Shown here: in pieces, positions 8,503 through 18,102 of the stretch
Position numbering within the stretch: the stretch's first letter is position 1
Layout: every line of letters begins with the position of its first letter
Source of the DNA: Granulicella sibirica
GTDB taxonomy: Bacteria; Acidobacteriota; Terriglobia; Terriglobales; Acidobacteriaceae
DNA: 64,000 nt
Direction of reading: 5' to 3'
Assembly (NCBI RefSeq): GCF_004115155.1
Contig: NZ_RDSM01000004.1
Location: 124,001-188,000, forward strand
Program-made: the position numbers and the translations under genes
The notes under the pieces: model-generated
The model's database searches: none
What the model saw: only the letters and a program-made list of their open reading frames with translations
What the model was told of the DNA's origin: nothing

Positions 8503-9945
8503 TTGAACCTCGCCCAACGCGTCGCCTCTGTCGCTCTCTTTGCCGCAACGATCGTCGCTCATGCCCAGCTTGAGGGCGACCGTCTTGATACCAAGCCCGT
8601 GCACCATCCAGTCGCCGCGATCCAAGATACCGAGACGCCGGCACAGCGCGACGCGCGTATGGCATGGTGGCGCGACGCGCGCTTCGGGATGTTCATCCAC
8701 TGGGGCCTATATTCCATTCCTGCCGGCACGTGGGACGGTAAGCAGATTCCGAGCATCGGCGAGTGGATCATGAACAACGCCTCGATTCCCGTTGCCGACT
8801 ACAAGGCGCTCGCGCCAAAGTTCAACCCGGTCGGATTCAACGCACACGATATTGTGGCGCTCGCGAAATCCGCTGGCATGAAGTACATCGTGATCACCGC
8901 AAAACACCACGACGGTTTCGCCATGTTCGATTCGAAGGCGAACTCCTTCAACATCGTCGCAGCCACTCCCTTCAAGCGCGATCCTCTGAGGGAACTCGCA
9001 GAAGAATGCCGGAAGCAGGGCATGAAGCTCGGCTTCTACTACTCACAGGATCAGGACTGGACCGCTTCCGGTGGTAGTGCGTACAAGACCGGGAACCACG
9101 ATTCCCCTACGCATCATTGGGACAAAGCGCAGGATGGCGACTTCGACACATATCTCCACACGAAAGCTATTCCACAGCTAAAGGAGCTCCTCACCAACTA
9201 CGGTGACTTTCCGGTCGTCATCTGGTTCGACACGCCGACCGCGAACATGACGCCCGAGCGAGCGGGAGAGATTGTCGCCCTTCTGAATCAGCATCCAAAT
9301 CTTATCTGGAACAATCGCCTTGGGGGCACCTACAAAGGCGATACAGAAACTCCGGAACAGTACATCCCTCCGCAGGGCTATCCCGGACTCGACTGGGAAT
9401 CCTGCATGACGATGAACGACACATGGGGTTACAAGTCCTACGATACGAACTTCAAGTCGACTGAAACCCTCCTCCGTAATCTCATCGATATCGCGAGCAA
9501 AGGAGGTAATTACCTCCTCAACATCGGTCCCGATTCGAACGGCATTGTCCCTCCACCCGAAGCGGAACGTCTGAAGGCGGTAGGACAGTGGCTCTCGTTG
9601 AACGGAGAAGCGGTCTATGGAACTTCACCGACTCTCTTCGGCTCCGAGGCCGGCAAGTTCAGCGCGACGGAGAAGGACTCGAAGGGCAAGCCGAAGTTCA
9701 TCGCGTCATGGGATTGGCGTTCGACGACGAAGGTAGACAAGGTCTATGTAGAGATCTTCAAATGGCCGAATGGCCCGTTCCATCTCGAGAAGATGCCCCG
9801 TACGGTTAAGCGCGCTTATCTTCTGGCCGATGCCGAAAAGAAGCTGCTCGCGGTGAAGCAGGATGGCGATATGGTCGATATTCAGCTCCCGGCGAATGCT
9901 GCTGACCCCATTGCAACCGTTCTTGTTCTTGAAACGGTGAAGTAA
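8503..9945 (+). CDS. Alpha-L-fucosidase, GH29
   Basis: Exported GH29 enzyme (480 residues) that removes alpha-L-fucose from glycans such as xyloglucan, pectin or glycoprotein side chains. Typical motifs are present: ARFGMFIHWGLYSIPAGTW, YIVITAKHHDGFAMFDSKA, GMKLGFYYSQDQDW, the nucleophile strand VVIWFDTPT (Asp), and LLRNLIDIASKGGNYLLNIGP. A C-terminal beta-sandwich follows from about residue 390. I start at TTG 8503 because AGGAG lies 7 nt upstream and the product opens with a signal peptide (NLAQRVASVALFAATIVAHAQ). The frame can be extended to a TTG at 8389, but that adds an arginine-rich stretch overlapping the divergent promoter. It is convergent with the next gene, with 6 nt between stops. 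Confidence 0.93.
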   Translation: MNLAQRVASVALFAATIVAHAQLEGDRLDTKPVHHPVAAIQDTETPAQRDARMAWWRDARFGMFIHWGLYSIPAGTWDGKQIPSIGEWIMNNASIPVADYKALAPKFNPVGFNAHDIVALAKSAGMKYIVITAKHHDGFAMFDSKANSFNIVAATPFKRDPLRELAEECRKQGMKLGFYYSQDQDWTASGGSAYKTGNHDSPTHHWDKAQDGDFDTYLHTKAIPQLKELLTNYGDFPVVIWFDTPTANMTPERAGEIVALLNQHPNLIWNNRLGGTYKGDTETPEQYIPPQGYPGLDWESCMTMNDTWGYKSYDTNFKSTETLLRNLIDIASKGGNYLLNIGPDSNGIVPPPEAERLKAVGQWLSLNGEAVYGTSPTLFGSEAGKFSATEKDSKGKPKFIASWDWRSTTKVDKVYVEIFKWPNGPFHLEKMPRTVKRAYLLADAEKKLLAVKQDGDMVDIQLPANAADPIATVLVLETVK

Positions 9946-9951
9946 TAGGCC

Positions 9952-12369
9952 TTACCACCGAAGCTCAGTCTCTTGCAATGAATATCCGGAACCAGCGGGG
10001 AAGCGGACGGTGAGAGTGTCTCCGTTCAGTTCTCCGCCTTCTACTCTGAGCTTCGCGGAGGCGCGGTTCTTGAGAACGAGAAGCGTTTGGGTAGAACCTG
10101 CAGGAGCTTCGAGAGAGAGGCTAAGGTCATTCGGGCCTTCAGCCTGATGGAGCACGTGGAGCGCAGTGGACCGATCCCCTTCGAAAGGGAGCTTTGTGGG
10201 GAAGCTGACTTCAATCGGTGGCAAAGGGATCGATAGACGGTGAACCAAGGCGGCGGGGGCTTTGCACTCGTTGGCAGGCTGCGCCTGGGAGAGGCAGAGG
10301 ACCGTCGGAGTCTTGGAGGCCGCCTCAATCTGAAGAACTTCGTGGTCGCGGGTCATCGTGAGGTCGAAAGCATCCGGGCCGACCTGAACGTGTTCGGCGG
10401 AGAGCTTGTTCCATTCCGCCGGCAGGTGCGGTTCGACTTGGAGCGCGTGCCGGAGGGCGTCAGGTTGTAGACCGAGGAGCCCGCGAACAACAGGGGCGAT
10501 CGCCATCGCGGAGGACCAGAGTTGGTGGGTACTAGACCGGGAAAGCGGTTGAAGGAACTCCCCTGAGAGAACTTCGGTGGTAGCCCCAAGATCCTGTAAG
10601 TCATAGAGTGCAAGCGTCTGGCGGGTTCGTTCGATGGCCTGGAGGCTGCGCCCGGCGCGAAATTCGGCGAGGGCAACCCAGCCAGTGTAAAGCGGCCACA
10701 TGGATCCATGGTGATAGCTGATCGGATCGTAAATTGCTGAATCAGAAGGGACGGAACGGATTCCCCAATCGACCGAGAACGCGCTCGACGCCCAGGAATC
10801 AAACATGGAATCAGACCCAGCCAGCCCCTTGGGGTTCGACCACCACGCTACGGACGGGAAGATGGACTTCGTCCTATCGAAGGTGCTGTCGGCATTCCGG
10901 CTGAAGGCGTAGAAGCCATCCGCCTGTCGATAGGCCGCCAGCTTCTGCTCGCCAGTTGTAGCGGCTGTCTTTGCCTCTGTGGCAAGTTGCTCGTTTTGCA
11001 TGAGAGTGGCGAGTTCCGACATCGCATGGCCGGCCTGCACGTCCAGAGCGGCAAGATACACCTCCTGGTGTGGCATCGGACTCGGCCACTCCTCGACCCA
11101 GCCCGTGCCTTCGGTATTGGCGTACAGGCCGTTGTCGCTGTGAGAGCGGATGAACTGCCATGCTCGTTGGACGTTGTCCCAGTGAGATTTGAGGTAGGCA
11201 ACGTCTCCGCTGGCATTTACGTAGTCCTGCATCTGCATGATGAGTAAAGGGGTTGCGTCGGCCGAGGCATACAGGTAGGGGAGGCTTTTCCAGTCGACGG
11301 TGAGGGCGGACTGGGAGTACTCGTGCATCATTTTCCCGTCGGCGCGCTGATGGAGGAGGAGGAAGTCGATCGCCTTTTTTGTCAGGGTGAAGTCGCCGTA
11401 GCTGTTGACGGCGTAGAGGCTCCATAGGGTGTCGCGGCCAAAGAACCAGCCGTAGCCTGGGCGCGCGGAGTCGTCGGAAGTGGACCATCCGGCGGCAAGA
11501 CCCATACCTTCGGGCCCTTGGATGCGGCTCTGGTCCATGGAGATTTCGGCCCACCGGAAGCTGTCGTTGAAGGCTGAATCGGGTGTGGTCACGGAGAGGG
11601 TGCGGGCGAGGAAGTCCTTGTAATACTGCACGTTGGCCTGCTTGACCTCGGGAAGGTGCTCTTCCTGGGCGAGGGTGGCGGCCAGGAGGTCGTCGGGTTT
11701 TATGGAGGCATCGCCGACAGCGGTGAAGAGGGGGTAGAGACGCTTGTCGTCGGTTTTTGGGTCGATGTGGAGGTGGAGTTCGGTGGGCTGGGTCTTGACG
11801 CGTTCCTGGTAGGGGGCGCTTGGGCCGGGAGTGGAGCCGGGCATGGCTACTATGCCGTAAAACGCTGGATTATCGGTGTTTAGGATGTAGCCGGTCTTGC
11901 GCCAGTCGGGGCCGGGGGTGCCGAAGCTGGGGGCGGGCCACTGGCGCTGCATGACGGGGACGAAGGAGAAGACGAGGTCGGCGGGGCGGATGGAGTGGAT
12001 CTCGAAGTAGACGATGGCGGGGGAGTGTTTGAGCTTGCTGGTGCGGTCGATGAGGATATGTTCGCGCACGGTGATCGCGGCGTGGGAGAGGCAAATGATT
12101 GTTTCTGAAGGGTATACGTCGATTGTCGCGGCGAATTTGTTGAGGTCGAGGGGGGTGTCGTAGTTCTGGAGGTGGGCGGTAACGTGGAAGTTACTCAGGA
12201 TTTTTACGGGATTTTGCCAGATTTCGAAGGTTCCGTCCTGGGAGCCGAGAATGGCTCCGGTCTCGCCGACGACCGTAAACGGGTGATTTGCGCGCGCGGG
12301 ACGGTGGATGAGGTTCTGCGAGACGGCGGGAAGGGTGAGGAGGAGGATCAAAAATAATTTCTTGCCCAT
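9952..12369 (-). CDS. Secreted six-hairpin glycosidase related to glycogen-debranching enzymes
   Basis: 805 residues from the ATG at 12369, beginning with a signal peptide (MGKKLFLILLLTLPAVSQ). The first 270 residues are beta-rich. The (alpha/alpha)6 catalytic-type domain (about 290-660) has PGYGWFFGRDTLWSLYAV, HQRADGKMMHEYSQS, GTGWVEEWPSPMPHQEVY and YHHGSMWPLYTGWVALAEF, a pattern shared with amylo-alpha-1,6-glucosidases and related six-hairpin families (GH63/GH133 type). Candidate catalytic acids include those in VEEWP. A C-terminal beta domain follows. Export argues against glycogen as substrate; a plant or fungal polysaccharide is more likely, but specificity cannot be read from sequence. 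An ATG at 12417 is possible but would lengthen the signal region. Confidence 0.8.
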   Translation of the reverse strand: MGKKLFLILLLTLPAVSQNLIHRPARANHPFTVVGETGAILGSQDGTFEIWQNPVKILSNFHVTAHLQNYDTPLDLNKFAATIDVYPSETIICLSHAAITVREHILIDRTSKLKHSPAIVYFEIHSIRPADLVFSFVPVMQRQWPAPSFGTPGPDWRKTGYILNTDNPAFYGIVAMPGSTPGPSAPYQERVKTQPTELHLHIDPKTDDKRLYPLFTAVGDASIKPDDLLAATLAQEEHLPEVKQANVQYYKDFLARTLSVTTPDSAFNDSFRWAEISMDQSRIQGPEGMGLAAGWSTSDDSARPGYGWFFGRDTLWSLYAVNSYGDFTLTKKAIDFLLLHQRADGKMMHEYSQSALTVDWKSLPYLYASADATPLLIMQMQDYVNASGDVAYLKSHWDNVQRAWQFIRSHSDNGLYANTEGTGWVEEWPSPMPHQEVYLAALDVQAGHAMSELATLMQNEQLATEAKTAATTGEQKLAAYRQADGFYAFSRNADSTFDRTKSIFPSVAWWSNPKGLAGSDSMFDSWASSAFSVDWGIRSVPSDSAIYDPISYHHGSMWPLYTGWVALAEFRAGRSLQAIERTRQTLALYDLQDLGATTEVLSGEFLQPLSRSSTHQLWSSAMAIAPVVRGLLGLQPDALRHALQVEPHLPAEWNKLSAEHVQVGPDAFDLTMTRDHEVLQIEAASKTPTVLCLSQAQPANECKAPAALVHRLSIPLPPIEVSFPTKLPFEGDRSTALHVLHQAEGPNDLSLSLEAPAGSTQTLLVLKNRASAKLRVEGGELNGDTLTVRFPAGSGYSLQETELRW

Positions 12370-12451
12370 GTCCACGAAACGATACAGATGGTTCGCCTGG
12401 CTGTCATTCCGGTGCATTTTTGTGGTGCAGGATGTGGTCCAATGTACGGTA

Positions 12452-12472
12452 AACGTGGTTAGCGGTCACGTT
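12452..12472. promoter_or_regulatory. Perfect inverted repeat AACGTG-N9-CACGTT, putative operator
   Basis: AACGTG (12452-12457) and CACGTT (12467-12472) form a perfect 6-bp dyad with a 9-nt spacer. It lies in the divergent intergenic region between the six-hairpin glycosidase (start 12369) and the TPR/cytochrome cluster (start 12616). Spacing of one to two helical turns suits a dimeric regulator. No regulator gene is adjacent, so the factor is unknown. Confidence 0.4.
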
Positions 12473-12615
12473 CTAAACATGGTGAAGGGTGCGTCTTTAT
12501 TGGGTGGATGCGTTTTCGATGCGTGTTTTTCGTGGTCAGGTGGTGGAATAGCGCTTTGGGGGTGTTTTGGGGCCGGAGTTTGTCAAGCGGAGCGGCTTTG
12601 AGGAACGTGTCCCCG

Positions 12616-14460
12616 ATGCCTCATAATCGCGTCCAACAACCACCGATGCCACGCCGCCACCTTCTCTCGTTTGCCGCGCTTCTCTTTACCCTGCCCCTGA
12701 GCGGCCAGGCGGGCAAACCGACCGTCGATCTCGACGCCGCCACGACCGCCATGCGCAATGGCATCGACGCCGCCAACCGCAACGACCTTGCCGCAGCCAA
12801 GCGCTACTTTACGCACGCGACCGTGCTGGCCCCGACGATCCCCGCGCCGCACGCGGCGCTCGGATCGATTCTGCTCGCGCAGGGAGACTTCGGTAACGCG
12901 GAGCGCGAGCTTCGCAAGGCTCATACGCTTGACCCGAAGGATCCGGCCGTCACCCTCAATCTGGCTCGAACCGACGTCTCCCTGCGCCACTACGACGACG
13001 CAGCCGCTCTCTTCCATCAGGCGCTGGCGGCGGACCCGCCTCCTGTTTTGACGGATGAAGAAACGCTTACCTACGCGATCGCTCTTTCCGCTTCGGGAAA
13101 CCTGAATGGGGCGAAGATCCAGCTTGCCCAGGCACTCACACGTACTCCGAACTCCGCGCTCCTGCACGACGCGCTCGGGTCGCTGCTTGCGCAGACCGGG
13201 AGCATGGATGAGGCGATCCCGCACTTCGAGCGTGCTGTCGCGCTCGATCCTTCCCTTAATCAGGCCCAGGTTCATCTCGGCGCTCTCCTGATCGCGCAGA
13301 ACCGACCTGCGGATGCCGTTGGGCCGCTCGAGTCCGCGGTGGCGGCCGATCCTTCGAGTTTCGACGCCAACCTCCAGCTTGGCCGCGCGCTCTCGGCTGT
13401 GCATCGCGACGTGGACGCGCTTCCGGTCCTGCACCATGCCGTCGACCTCCGCGCAGAGGCCGGCGCGTCTACCGCCTCTCTTTACGACCTTGCCCTCGCG
13501 CTCCAGGCCAGCGGGGACAGCCGCGCTGCCGTTGCTCTGTTCGCCGCTGTTACTGCCCCGCAAAGCCGTCTGCCAATGGCCAGCCTTGGCCCCGCGCTCA
13601 CGAACTACGCGCTCGCGCGCGTCCAGACCGGCGATGCTGCCGGAGCGTTGCCTCTGTATGCACGTGCGCTCGCCCTCGGGCCAGATAGCCCGGTCTTTCG
13701 CGAGGACTACGGGGTCGCGTTCCTCCAGCAGGCGGACCTGACCCATGCGATCGAGCAGTTCCGCGCCGGATTGACACTCGAGCCAAACAGCGCGCACCTG
13801 CACTACGACCTTGGCCTCGCGCTCAAGCTCAAGGACGACCTCGCCGCCGCCATCCCGGAGTTCGAGCGGGCCGCGCAGCTCGATCCAACGCTGCCCGATC
13901 CGCCCTATACTCTCGGCGTGATCTATATGCAGCAAGGGCGATACGCCGACGCCAAGACCCAGCTACAGCGCGCCACGCAGCTTCAGCCGGATAACGGCGA
14001 GGCGTGGGCGCTGCTGGGCGGAGTTCAGAAGGATTCGGGCGACGCAACGGGGGCTGCCGAGAGTCTGCGCAAGGCCATCGCTCTTGAGCCTGAACAGCCG
14101 AGCCTCCACATCCAGCTTGCTGCGCTCTTCTCGCAGGCCGGGAAGACTGCCGACGCGGCAGCCGAACGCAAGATTGCCGCCGACCTCAGCCGTGCCGCCG
14201 TCTCGCATCAGCGTGCGACTTTTGCGCTCAAGAGCGGACGCACTCTACTCGAACAGGGCAAGCTGCCGGAAGCTGCTGCGCAACTTACGACGGCGGCTGA
14301 AGCGGATCCGAAGGATCCCGAGCCCCACCGCGTGCTCGCCGAAGTTCTGACGCGCCAAGGCAGGCCCGCCGAGGCAGCGCTCGAACGCAAAAAGGCCGCG
14401 TCGCTCGCGTCTGCCTCGCCCCAGCCTGACGCAATCGCGCCTGCCGCCGCGCAGCCATGA
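12616..14460 (+). CDS. Secreted tetratricopeptide-repeat protein
   Basis: About 614 residues, made almost wholly of TPR units after an N-terminal signal (PRRHLLSFAALLFTLPLSGQA). Repeats follow the TPR pattern, for example PHAALGSILLAQGDFGNAER, ALGSLLAQTGSMDEAIPHFE, LGVIYMQQGRYADAKTQLQR and ALLGGVQKDSGDATGAAESL; the C-terminus is Ala/Pro-rich. TPR arrays mediate protein-protein contacts, so this may be a periplasmic scaffold for the cytochromes encoded next. It overlaps the next gene as ATGA. ATGs at 12616 and 12646 both give a signal peptide; neither has a strong ribosome-binding site. No enzymatic domain is visible. Confidence 0.85.
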   Translation: MPHNRVQQPPMPRRHLLSFAALLFTLPLSGQAGKPTVDLDAATTAMRNGIDAANRNDLAAAKRYFTHATVLAPTIPAPHAALGSILLAQGDFGNAERELRKAHTLDPKDPAVTLNLARTDVSLRHYDDAAALFHQALAADPPPVLTDEETLTYAIALSASGNLNGAKIQLAQALTRTPNSALLHDALGSLLAQTGSMDEAIPHFERAVALDPSLNQAQVHLGALLIAQNRPADAVGPLESAVAADPSSFDANLQLGRALSAVHRDVDALPVLHHAVDLRAEAGASTASLYDLALALQASGDSRAAVALFAAVTAPQSRLPMASLGPALTNYALARVQTGDAAGALPLYARALALGPDSPVFREDYGVAFLQQADLTHAIEQFRAGLTLEPNSAHLHYDLGLALKLKDDLAAAIPEFERAAQLDPTLPDPPYTLGVIYMQQGRYADAKTQLQRATQLQPDNGEAWALLGGVQKDSGDATGAAESLRKAIALEPEQPSLHIQLAALFSQAGKTADAAAERKIAADLSRAAVSHQRATFALKSGRTLLEQGKLPEAAAQLTTAAEADPKDPEPHRVLAEVLTRQGRPAEAALERKKAASLASASPQPDAIAPAAAQP

Positions 14461-16127
14461 AGCCGCCGACCCGCACGCGCATTCCGGCTTTGATCCTTGC
14501 CTCGCTGCTCTGCGCGCTGTTCATTCCCGCCTCGCGGCAAGCCGCGGAATCGCCTGCGAAGACCCATCCACTCGCCGATCCCGACAAGGCTTGCGCCCAG
14601 TGCCACGAGGCCATCTATGAGCATTACGAGAAGACCTCGATGGCGCGAGGAAGCGGCCTTGCCACGGAGGGTCTTCTGCCGGGTGAACTTCATCACAAGG
14701 CATCCGGAAGCGACTACCGGGTGTTCCTCCGCGATAGCGACGCGTGGATGTCGTACAGCGAATCTTCGACGGGCGCTCAGGGTGAACGCCGGCTTCTCTA
14801 CTTCATCGGCTCGGGCCGTCACGGGCGCACGTACCTTTACCAGCTCGAGGGACAGTGGTTCGAGCTACCGATCAACTTCTACACGCGCCGGAGCACCTGG
14901 GACATGGCTCCCGCGTATGACAAGGCCACAACGATTCCCGCACCTCCGCCAACGGATGCGAACTGCCTTCACTGCCACGCCACGCAGGTACAGCAACCTC
15001 TGCCTACCGCACGCAATCGGTATGCGGACGCACCCTTCGTGCAGGGCGGTGTGGGCTGCTCTGCGTGCCACGGCGATCCGAGCCAGCATCTTGCCCAGCA
15101 TGGCCACGGACCTATTCTGAATCCTGCCAAACTGTCACCGGCGAAGCGTGACAGCACGTGCCTACAGTGTCATCTCGAAGGAGATGCGGTGGTGTATCGC
15201 CCGGGTAAATCGCTCGCGCAGTTTCAGCCCGGTGAGGAGCTTTCGGCTACGGCGCTTTATTTCGTTCGTGCCAGCCAGCAGGCGGGTGGGGGACGTGCCT
15301 CAAGCCAATACGAGGCGCTTCTGCGCAGCGCCTGCAAGCGGGCCGTCGGTGATGCGCTGACATGCACTACCTGCCATGACCCACATAGCTCGCCGGCTGC
15401 CGCGGAACGGGTGTCGTTCTTCCGCTCGAAATGCCTGAACTGCCACGCTGCGCAGGCTGCGGATCATCACCCGGAGCAGCAGGACTGCGCGACCTGTCAC
15501 ATGCCTACGCGGAACACATCCGATATCTCCCACGAACAGAGTACCGATCACAACATCCAGGCACGGCCAAGCGCACCCAGTCTGCTGAAGTCTGATGATC
15601 TTGTTCCTGTGGGTCCGGCCAAACCGACGGACCGGGAGTATGGCCTTGCCTATGCACAACTGGCCCGGCGTGGCAATCGCGCTGCTGGAGAGCGAGCTCT
15701 CGCGCTTTTGACGAAGGCCCAGCAATCCGGTGCGAACGATGCACAGGTCGATCTTCAGCTTGCGTTCCTGCAGCAGATATCGCAGCATCCTGTGCAGGCT
15801 CGGGCGAACTATGAAGCTGCTCTTCAACAGGATCCTTACGATCCAACGTCCCTCGCCAACCTCGCCGTGATCGACGCTTCTTCGAACCGCGTCGAGGAGG
15901 CGGTTGTCCTGCTCAAGAAGCTTGTCTCAGCCGACCCGAGCCAGACGCCCGCTGGCCTTAACCTTGCGTTTATCGAATGCCGTCTTGGCCGGAAGCAAGA
16001 GGCGCTCGCCGTCCTCCATCGAATGGTTGAGTTCAATCCGGGCGATGTGCAGGTTCATATCTTTCTTAGCACCGGTGCGTACGCGGGGCAGCATTGCCCG
16101 CTGACTGGGAACGGGAGTACAGAGTAG
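14457..16127 (+). CDS. Seven-haem cytochrome c with C-terminal TPR domain
   Basis: Exported multihaem cytochrome, 556 residues, with a signal/TM segment at 10-30. Seven CxxCH haem-binding motifs are visible: CAQCH, CLHCH, CSACH, CLQCH, CTTCH, CLNCH and CATCH, spread over about residues 46-350 as in the cytochrome c554/c3-like group, with extra His residues as distal ligands (HDPHSS, DHHPEQQ). From about residue 380 the chain turns into TPR helices (AQLARRGNRAAGERALALL, NYEAALQQDPYDPTSLANLA). Translational coupling to the upstream TPR gene and the CRTAC1-like gene 10 nt downstream point to one operon. Likely role is periplasmic electron transfer; the substrate or partner is unknown. Confidence 0.88.
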   Translation: MKPPTRTRIPALILASLLCALFIPASRQAAESPAKTHPLADPDKACAQCHEAIYEHYEKTSMARGSGLATEGLLPGELHHKASGSDYRVFLRDSDAWMSYSESSTGAQGERRLLYFIGSGRHGRTYLYQLEGQWFELPINFYTRRSTWDMAPAYDKATTIPAPPPTDANCLHCHATQVQQPLPTARNRYADAPFVQGGVGCSACHGDPSQHLAQHGHGPILNPAKLSPAKRDSTCLQCHLEGDAVVYRPGKSLAQFQPGEELSATALYFVRASQQAGGGRASSQYEALLRSACKRAVGDALTCTTCHDPHSSPAAAERVSFFRSKCLNCHAAQAADHHPEQQDCATCHMPTRNTSDISHEQSTDHNIQARPSAPSLLKSDDLVPVGPAKPTDREYGLAYAQLARRGNRAAGERALALLTKAQQSGANDAQVDLQLAFLQQISQHPVQARANYEAALQQDPYDPTSLANLAVIDASSNRVEEAVVLLKKLVSADPSQTPAGLNLAFIECRLGRKQEALAVLHRMVEFNPGDVQVHIFLSTGAYAGQHCPLTGNGSTE

Positions 16128-16137
16128 ACTGGCTCCC

Positions 16138-17982
16138 ATGGTTCTCCGCACTGCCGCGCTTTTGATCGCTTTCACCGCACTTGCTCCCGGGCAATCCACC
16201 ATTGACCAGCAGGCCCAGAAGCCCTCGGAGGGGGGCCAAAACGTCAAGTCGGGCGGCGTGAATACGGGCGGCGCGCATGCTGCTGTGCTCGATGCGCAGC
16301 ACCGGCCTATTACTGCTGGCGGATTCGTTTCGAGTGGGCCGCATGTCTTCGATAACGTGGCCGAGCAGGCGGGGCTGGCGAAGTGGCGGCACCAGGTCGG
16401 CACGCCGGAGAAGAATTTCATCATCGAGACGCTTGGGTCCGGCGTCGCGCTGCTGGACTACGACAATGATGGCTGGCTGGATATCTATCTCGTGAACGGA
16501 AGCACGTATGAGGCGCAGGCCGGGAAGGCTCCCGCTCCGCATGCGGCTTTGTTTCATAACAACCACGATGGCACGTTCACGGATGTGACCGCGAAGGCAG
16601 GCGTGCAGAACGACCGGTGGGGCATTGGCGCAGTCGCGGCGGACTATGACAATGATGGGTACCCCGACCTGTATGTGACGAACTTCGGGAAGAACAGGCT
16701 GTATCACAACAACCATAACGGCACGTTCACCGACGTCTCGGAGAAGGCGGGGGTGCAGCTTGGGAACTGGTCGACGGGGGCTACCTGGGGTGACTACGAC
16801 GGCGATGGTAAGCTCGATCTCTTCGTGCCGGGGTATGTCCACTATGACTTCGAGCATCCTCCCGAGCAGGGTTCCAATGCCAACGTTTCCTACTCGTTCT
16901 GCCAGTTTCGCGGCATGAAGACGATGTGCGGGCCGCATGGGCTGAAGGGCGAGCCTGACCATCTGTTCCATAACAATGGCGATGGCACGTTTACCGACGT
17001 CAGCGTGAAGGCCGGTGTGTCGGACCAGAAATCTCCCTTCTATGGGCTGGCTTCGCTGTTTGTCGATGTCAATAATGACGGCAAGGTGGACCTGCTCGTT
17101 GCGGATGACTCTACGCCAAATTACTTGTATTTGAATAAAGGCGATGGGACGTTTGAAGATGCCAGCTTTGCCTCTGGATACGCGCTGAATGAGAGTGGGC
17201 GGGAGACGGCTTCGATGGGGATTGCCGCCGGGGACCTCACGCACAACGGACGAATCGATTTGTATAACACTACTTTTTCGGACGACTACAAGCCGCTGTA
17301 CCGCAATGACGGTGATGGCAACTTTACCGACATCAGCTACGAGATGGGGATTGCGGAGCCTACCGTACCGTTTCTTGGGTGGGGCGATGCTTTCTTTGAT
17401 TACGACAATGATGGGTGGCTCGATCTGCTGGAGGTGAATGGGCATGTGTATCCGCAGGTGGATCAGCAGCAGTGGGGGACGAGCTGGCACCAGAGACCGC
17501 TGCTATTTCACTCGGATGCAGGCAAGCTGAAGCTCGTGCCGGCGGTGGAGGGGAGCGGGTTGGCTACGCTTGCGGCTTCTCGCGGCATGGCTTACGGGGA
17601 TCTGTTCAACGATGGGCAGATCGATGCGGTCATCAACAACATGGATGGGGCTCCTACGTTGCTGCGGAACGTGGCGAAGAGCGGAAACCACTGGATCGAG
17701 ATGAAGCTTGTGGGTGGGCCGAAGAGTCCGCGGGATGCTGTGGGGGCTACGGTTTATCTGACGGCGAACGGGGTGACGCAGCGGGCGGATGTGATCAGCG
17801 GAGGGAGCTTTGCCTCGTCGCCTGATCCTAGGGTGCATTTTGGGCTGGGGCAGGGGACGGCGATCGGCAAGGTCGAAATTCACTGGCCTAGCGGGCTGGT
17901 GGAGACGATTGCTGTTCCGGCGATCGACAAGATTTCGGCGGTGACGGAAGGGAAGGGCACGCTGGTCAAGGCTGCGCGGTAG
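16138..17982 (+). CDS. CRTAC1-like FG-GAP/VCBS and ASPIC-UnbV protein
   Basis: Exported 614-residue beta-propeller protein. After a signal peptide (AALLIAFTALAPGQS) come repeated FG-GAP/VCBS blades with calcium-binding DxDNDGxxD loops: LLDYDNDGWLDIYLVN, ADYDNDGYPDLYVTNFG, GDYDGDGKLDLFVPG, DVNNDGKVDLLVADD and FDYDNDGWLDLLEVNG. Residues about 500-600 are an ASPIC/UnbV domain (RDAVGATVYLT, VHFGLGQGTAIGKVEIHWPSG). Proteins of this type are common in Acidobacteria beside TPR and cytochrome genes, but their function is unknown. The start is ATG 16138, 10 nt after the cytochrome gene. It is probably periplasmic or surface exposed. Confidence 0.92.
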   Translation: MVLRTAALLIAFTALAPGQSTIDQQAQKPSEGGQNVKSGGVNTGGAHAAVLDAQHRPITAGGFVSSGPHVFDNVAEQAGLAKWRHQVGTPEKNFIIETLGSGVALLDYDNDGWLDIYLVNGSTYEAQAGKAPAPHAALFHNNHDGTFTDVTAKAGVQNDRWGIGAVAADYDNDGYPDLYVTNFGKNRLYHNNHNGTFTDVSEKAGVQLGNWSTGATWGDYDGDGKLDLFVPGYVHYDFEHPPEQGSNANVSYSFCQFRGMKTMCGPHGLKGEPDHLFHNNGDGTFTDVSVKAGVSDQKSPFYGLASLFVDVNNDGKVDLLVADDSTPNYLYLNKGDGTFEDASFASGYALNESGRETASMGIAAGDLTHNGRIDLYNTTFSDDYKPLYRNDGDGNFTDISYEMGIAEPTVPFLGWGDAFFDYDNDGWLDLLEVNGHVYPQVDQQQWGTSWHQRPLLFHSDAGKLKLVPAVEGSGLATLAASRGMAYGDLFNDGQIDAVINNMDGAPTLLRNVAKSGNHWIEMKLVGGPKSPRDAVGATVYLTANGVTQRADVISGGSFASSPDPRVHFGLGQGTAIGKVEIHWPSGLVETIAVPAIDKISAVTEGKGTLVKAAR

Positions 17983-18003
17983 GCGTTGCTGTTTGATGAA
18001 GGT

Positions 18004-18021
18004 CTCCACCTTTTGGTGGAG
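18004..18021. terminator. Short hairpin after CRTAC1-like gene
   Basis: CTCCACC (18004-18010) and GGTGGAG (18015-18021) form a perfect 7-bp stem with a TTTT loop, 22 nt after the stop at 17982. There is no U-tract after it, so it could be a weak terminator or an mRNA-processing hairpin that separates the two halves of the cytochrome cluster. Confidence 0.35.
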
Positions 18022-18102
18022 TGACAATGCTGCCGTGGAGGCTATAGAGTTCCCTCTGATCGAGAATTCCGTCACGGGCCTATTTGTCTGAGGTATTTCG
18101 CA

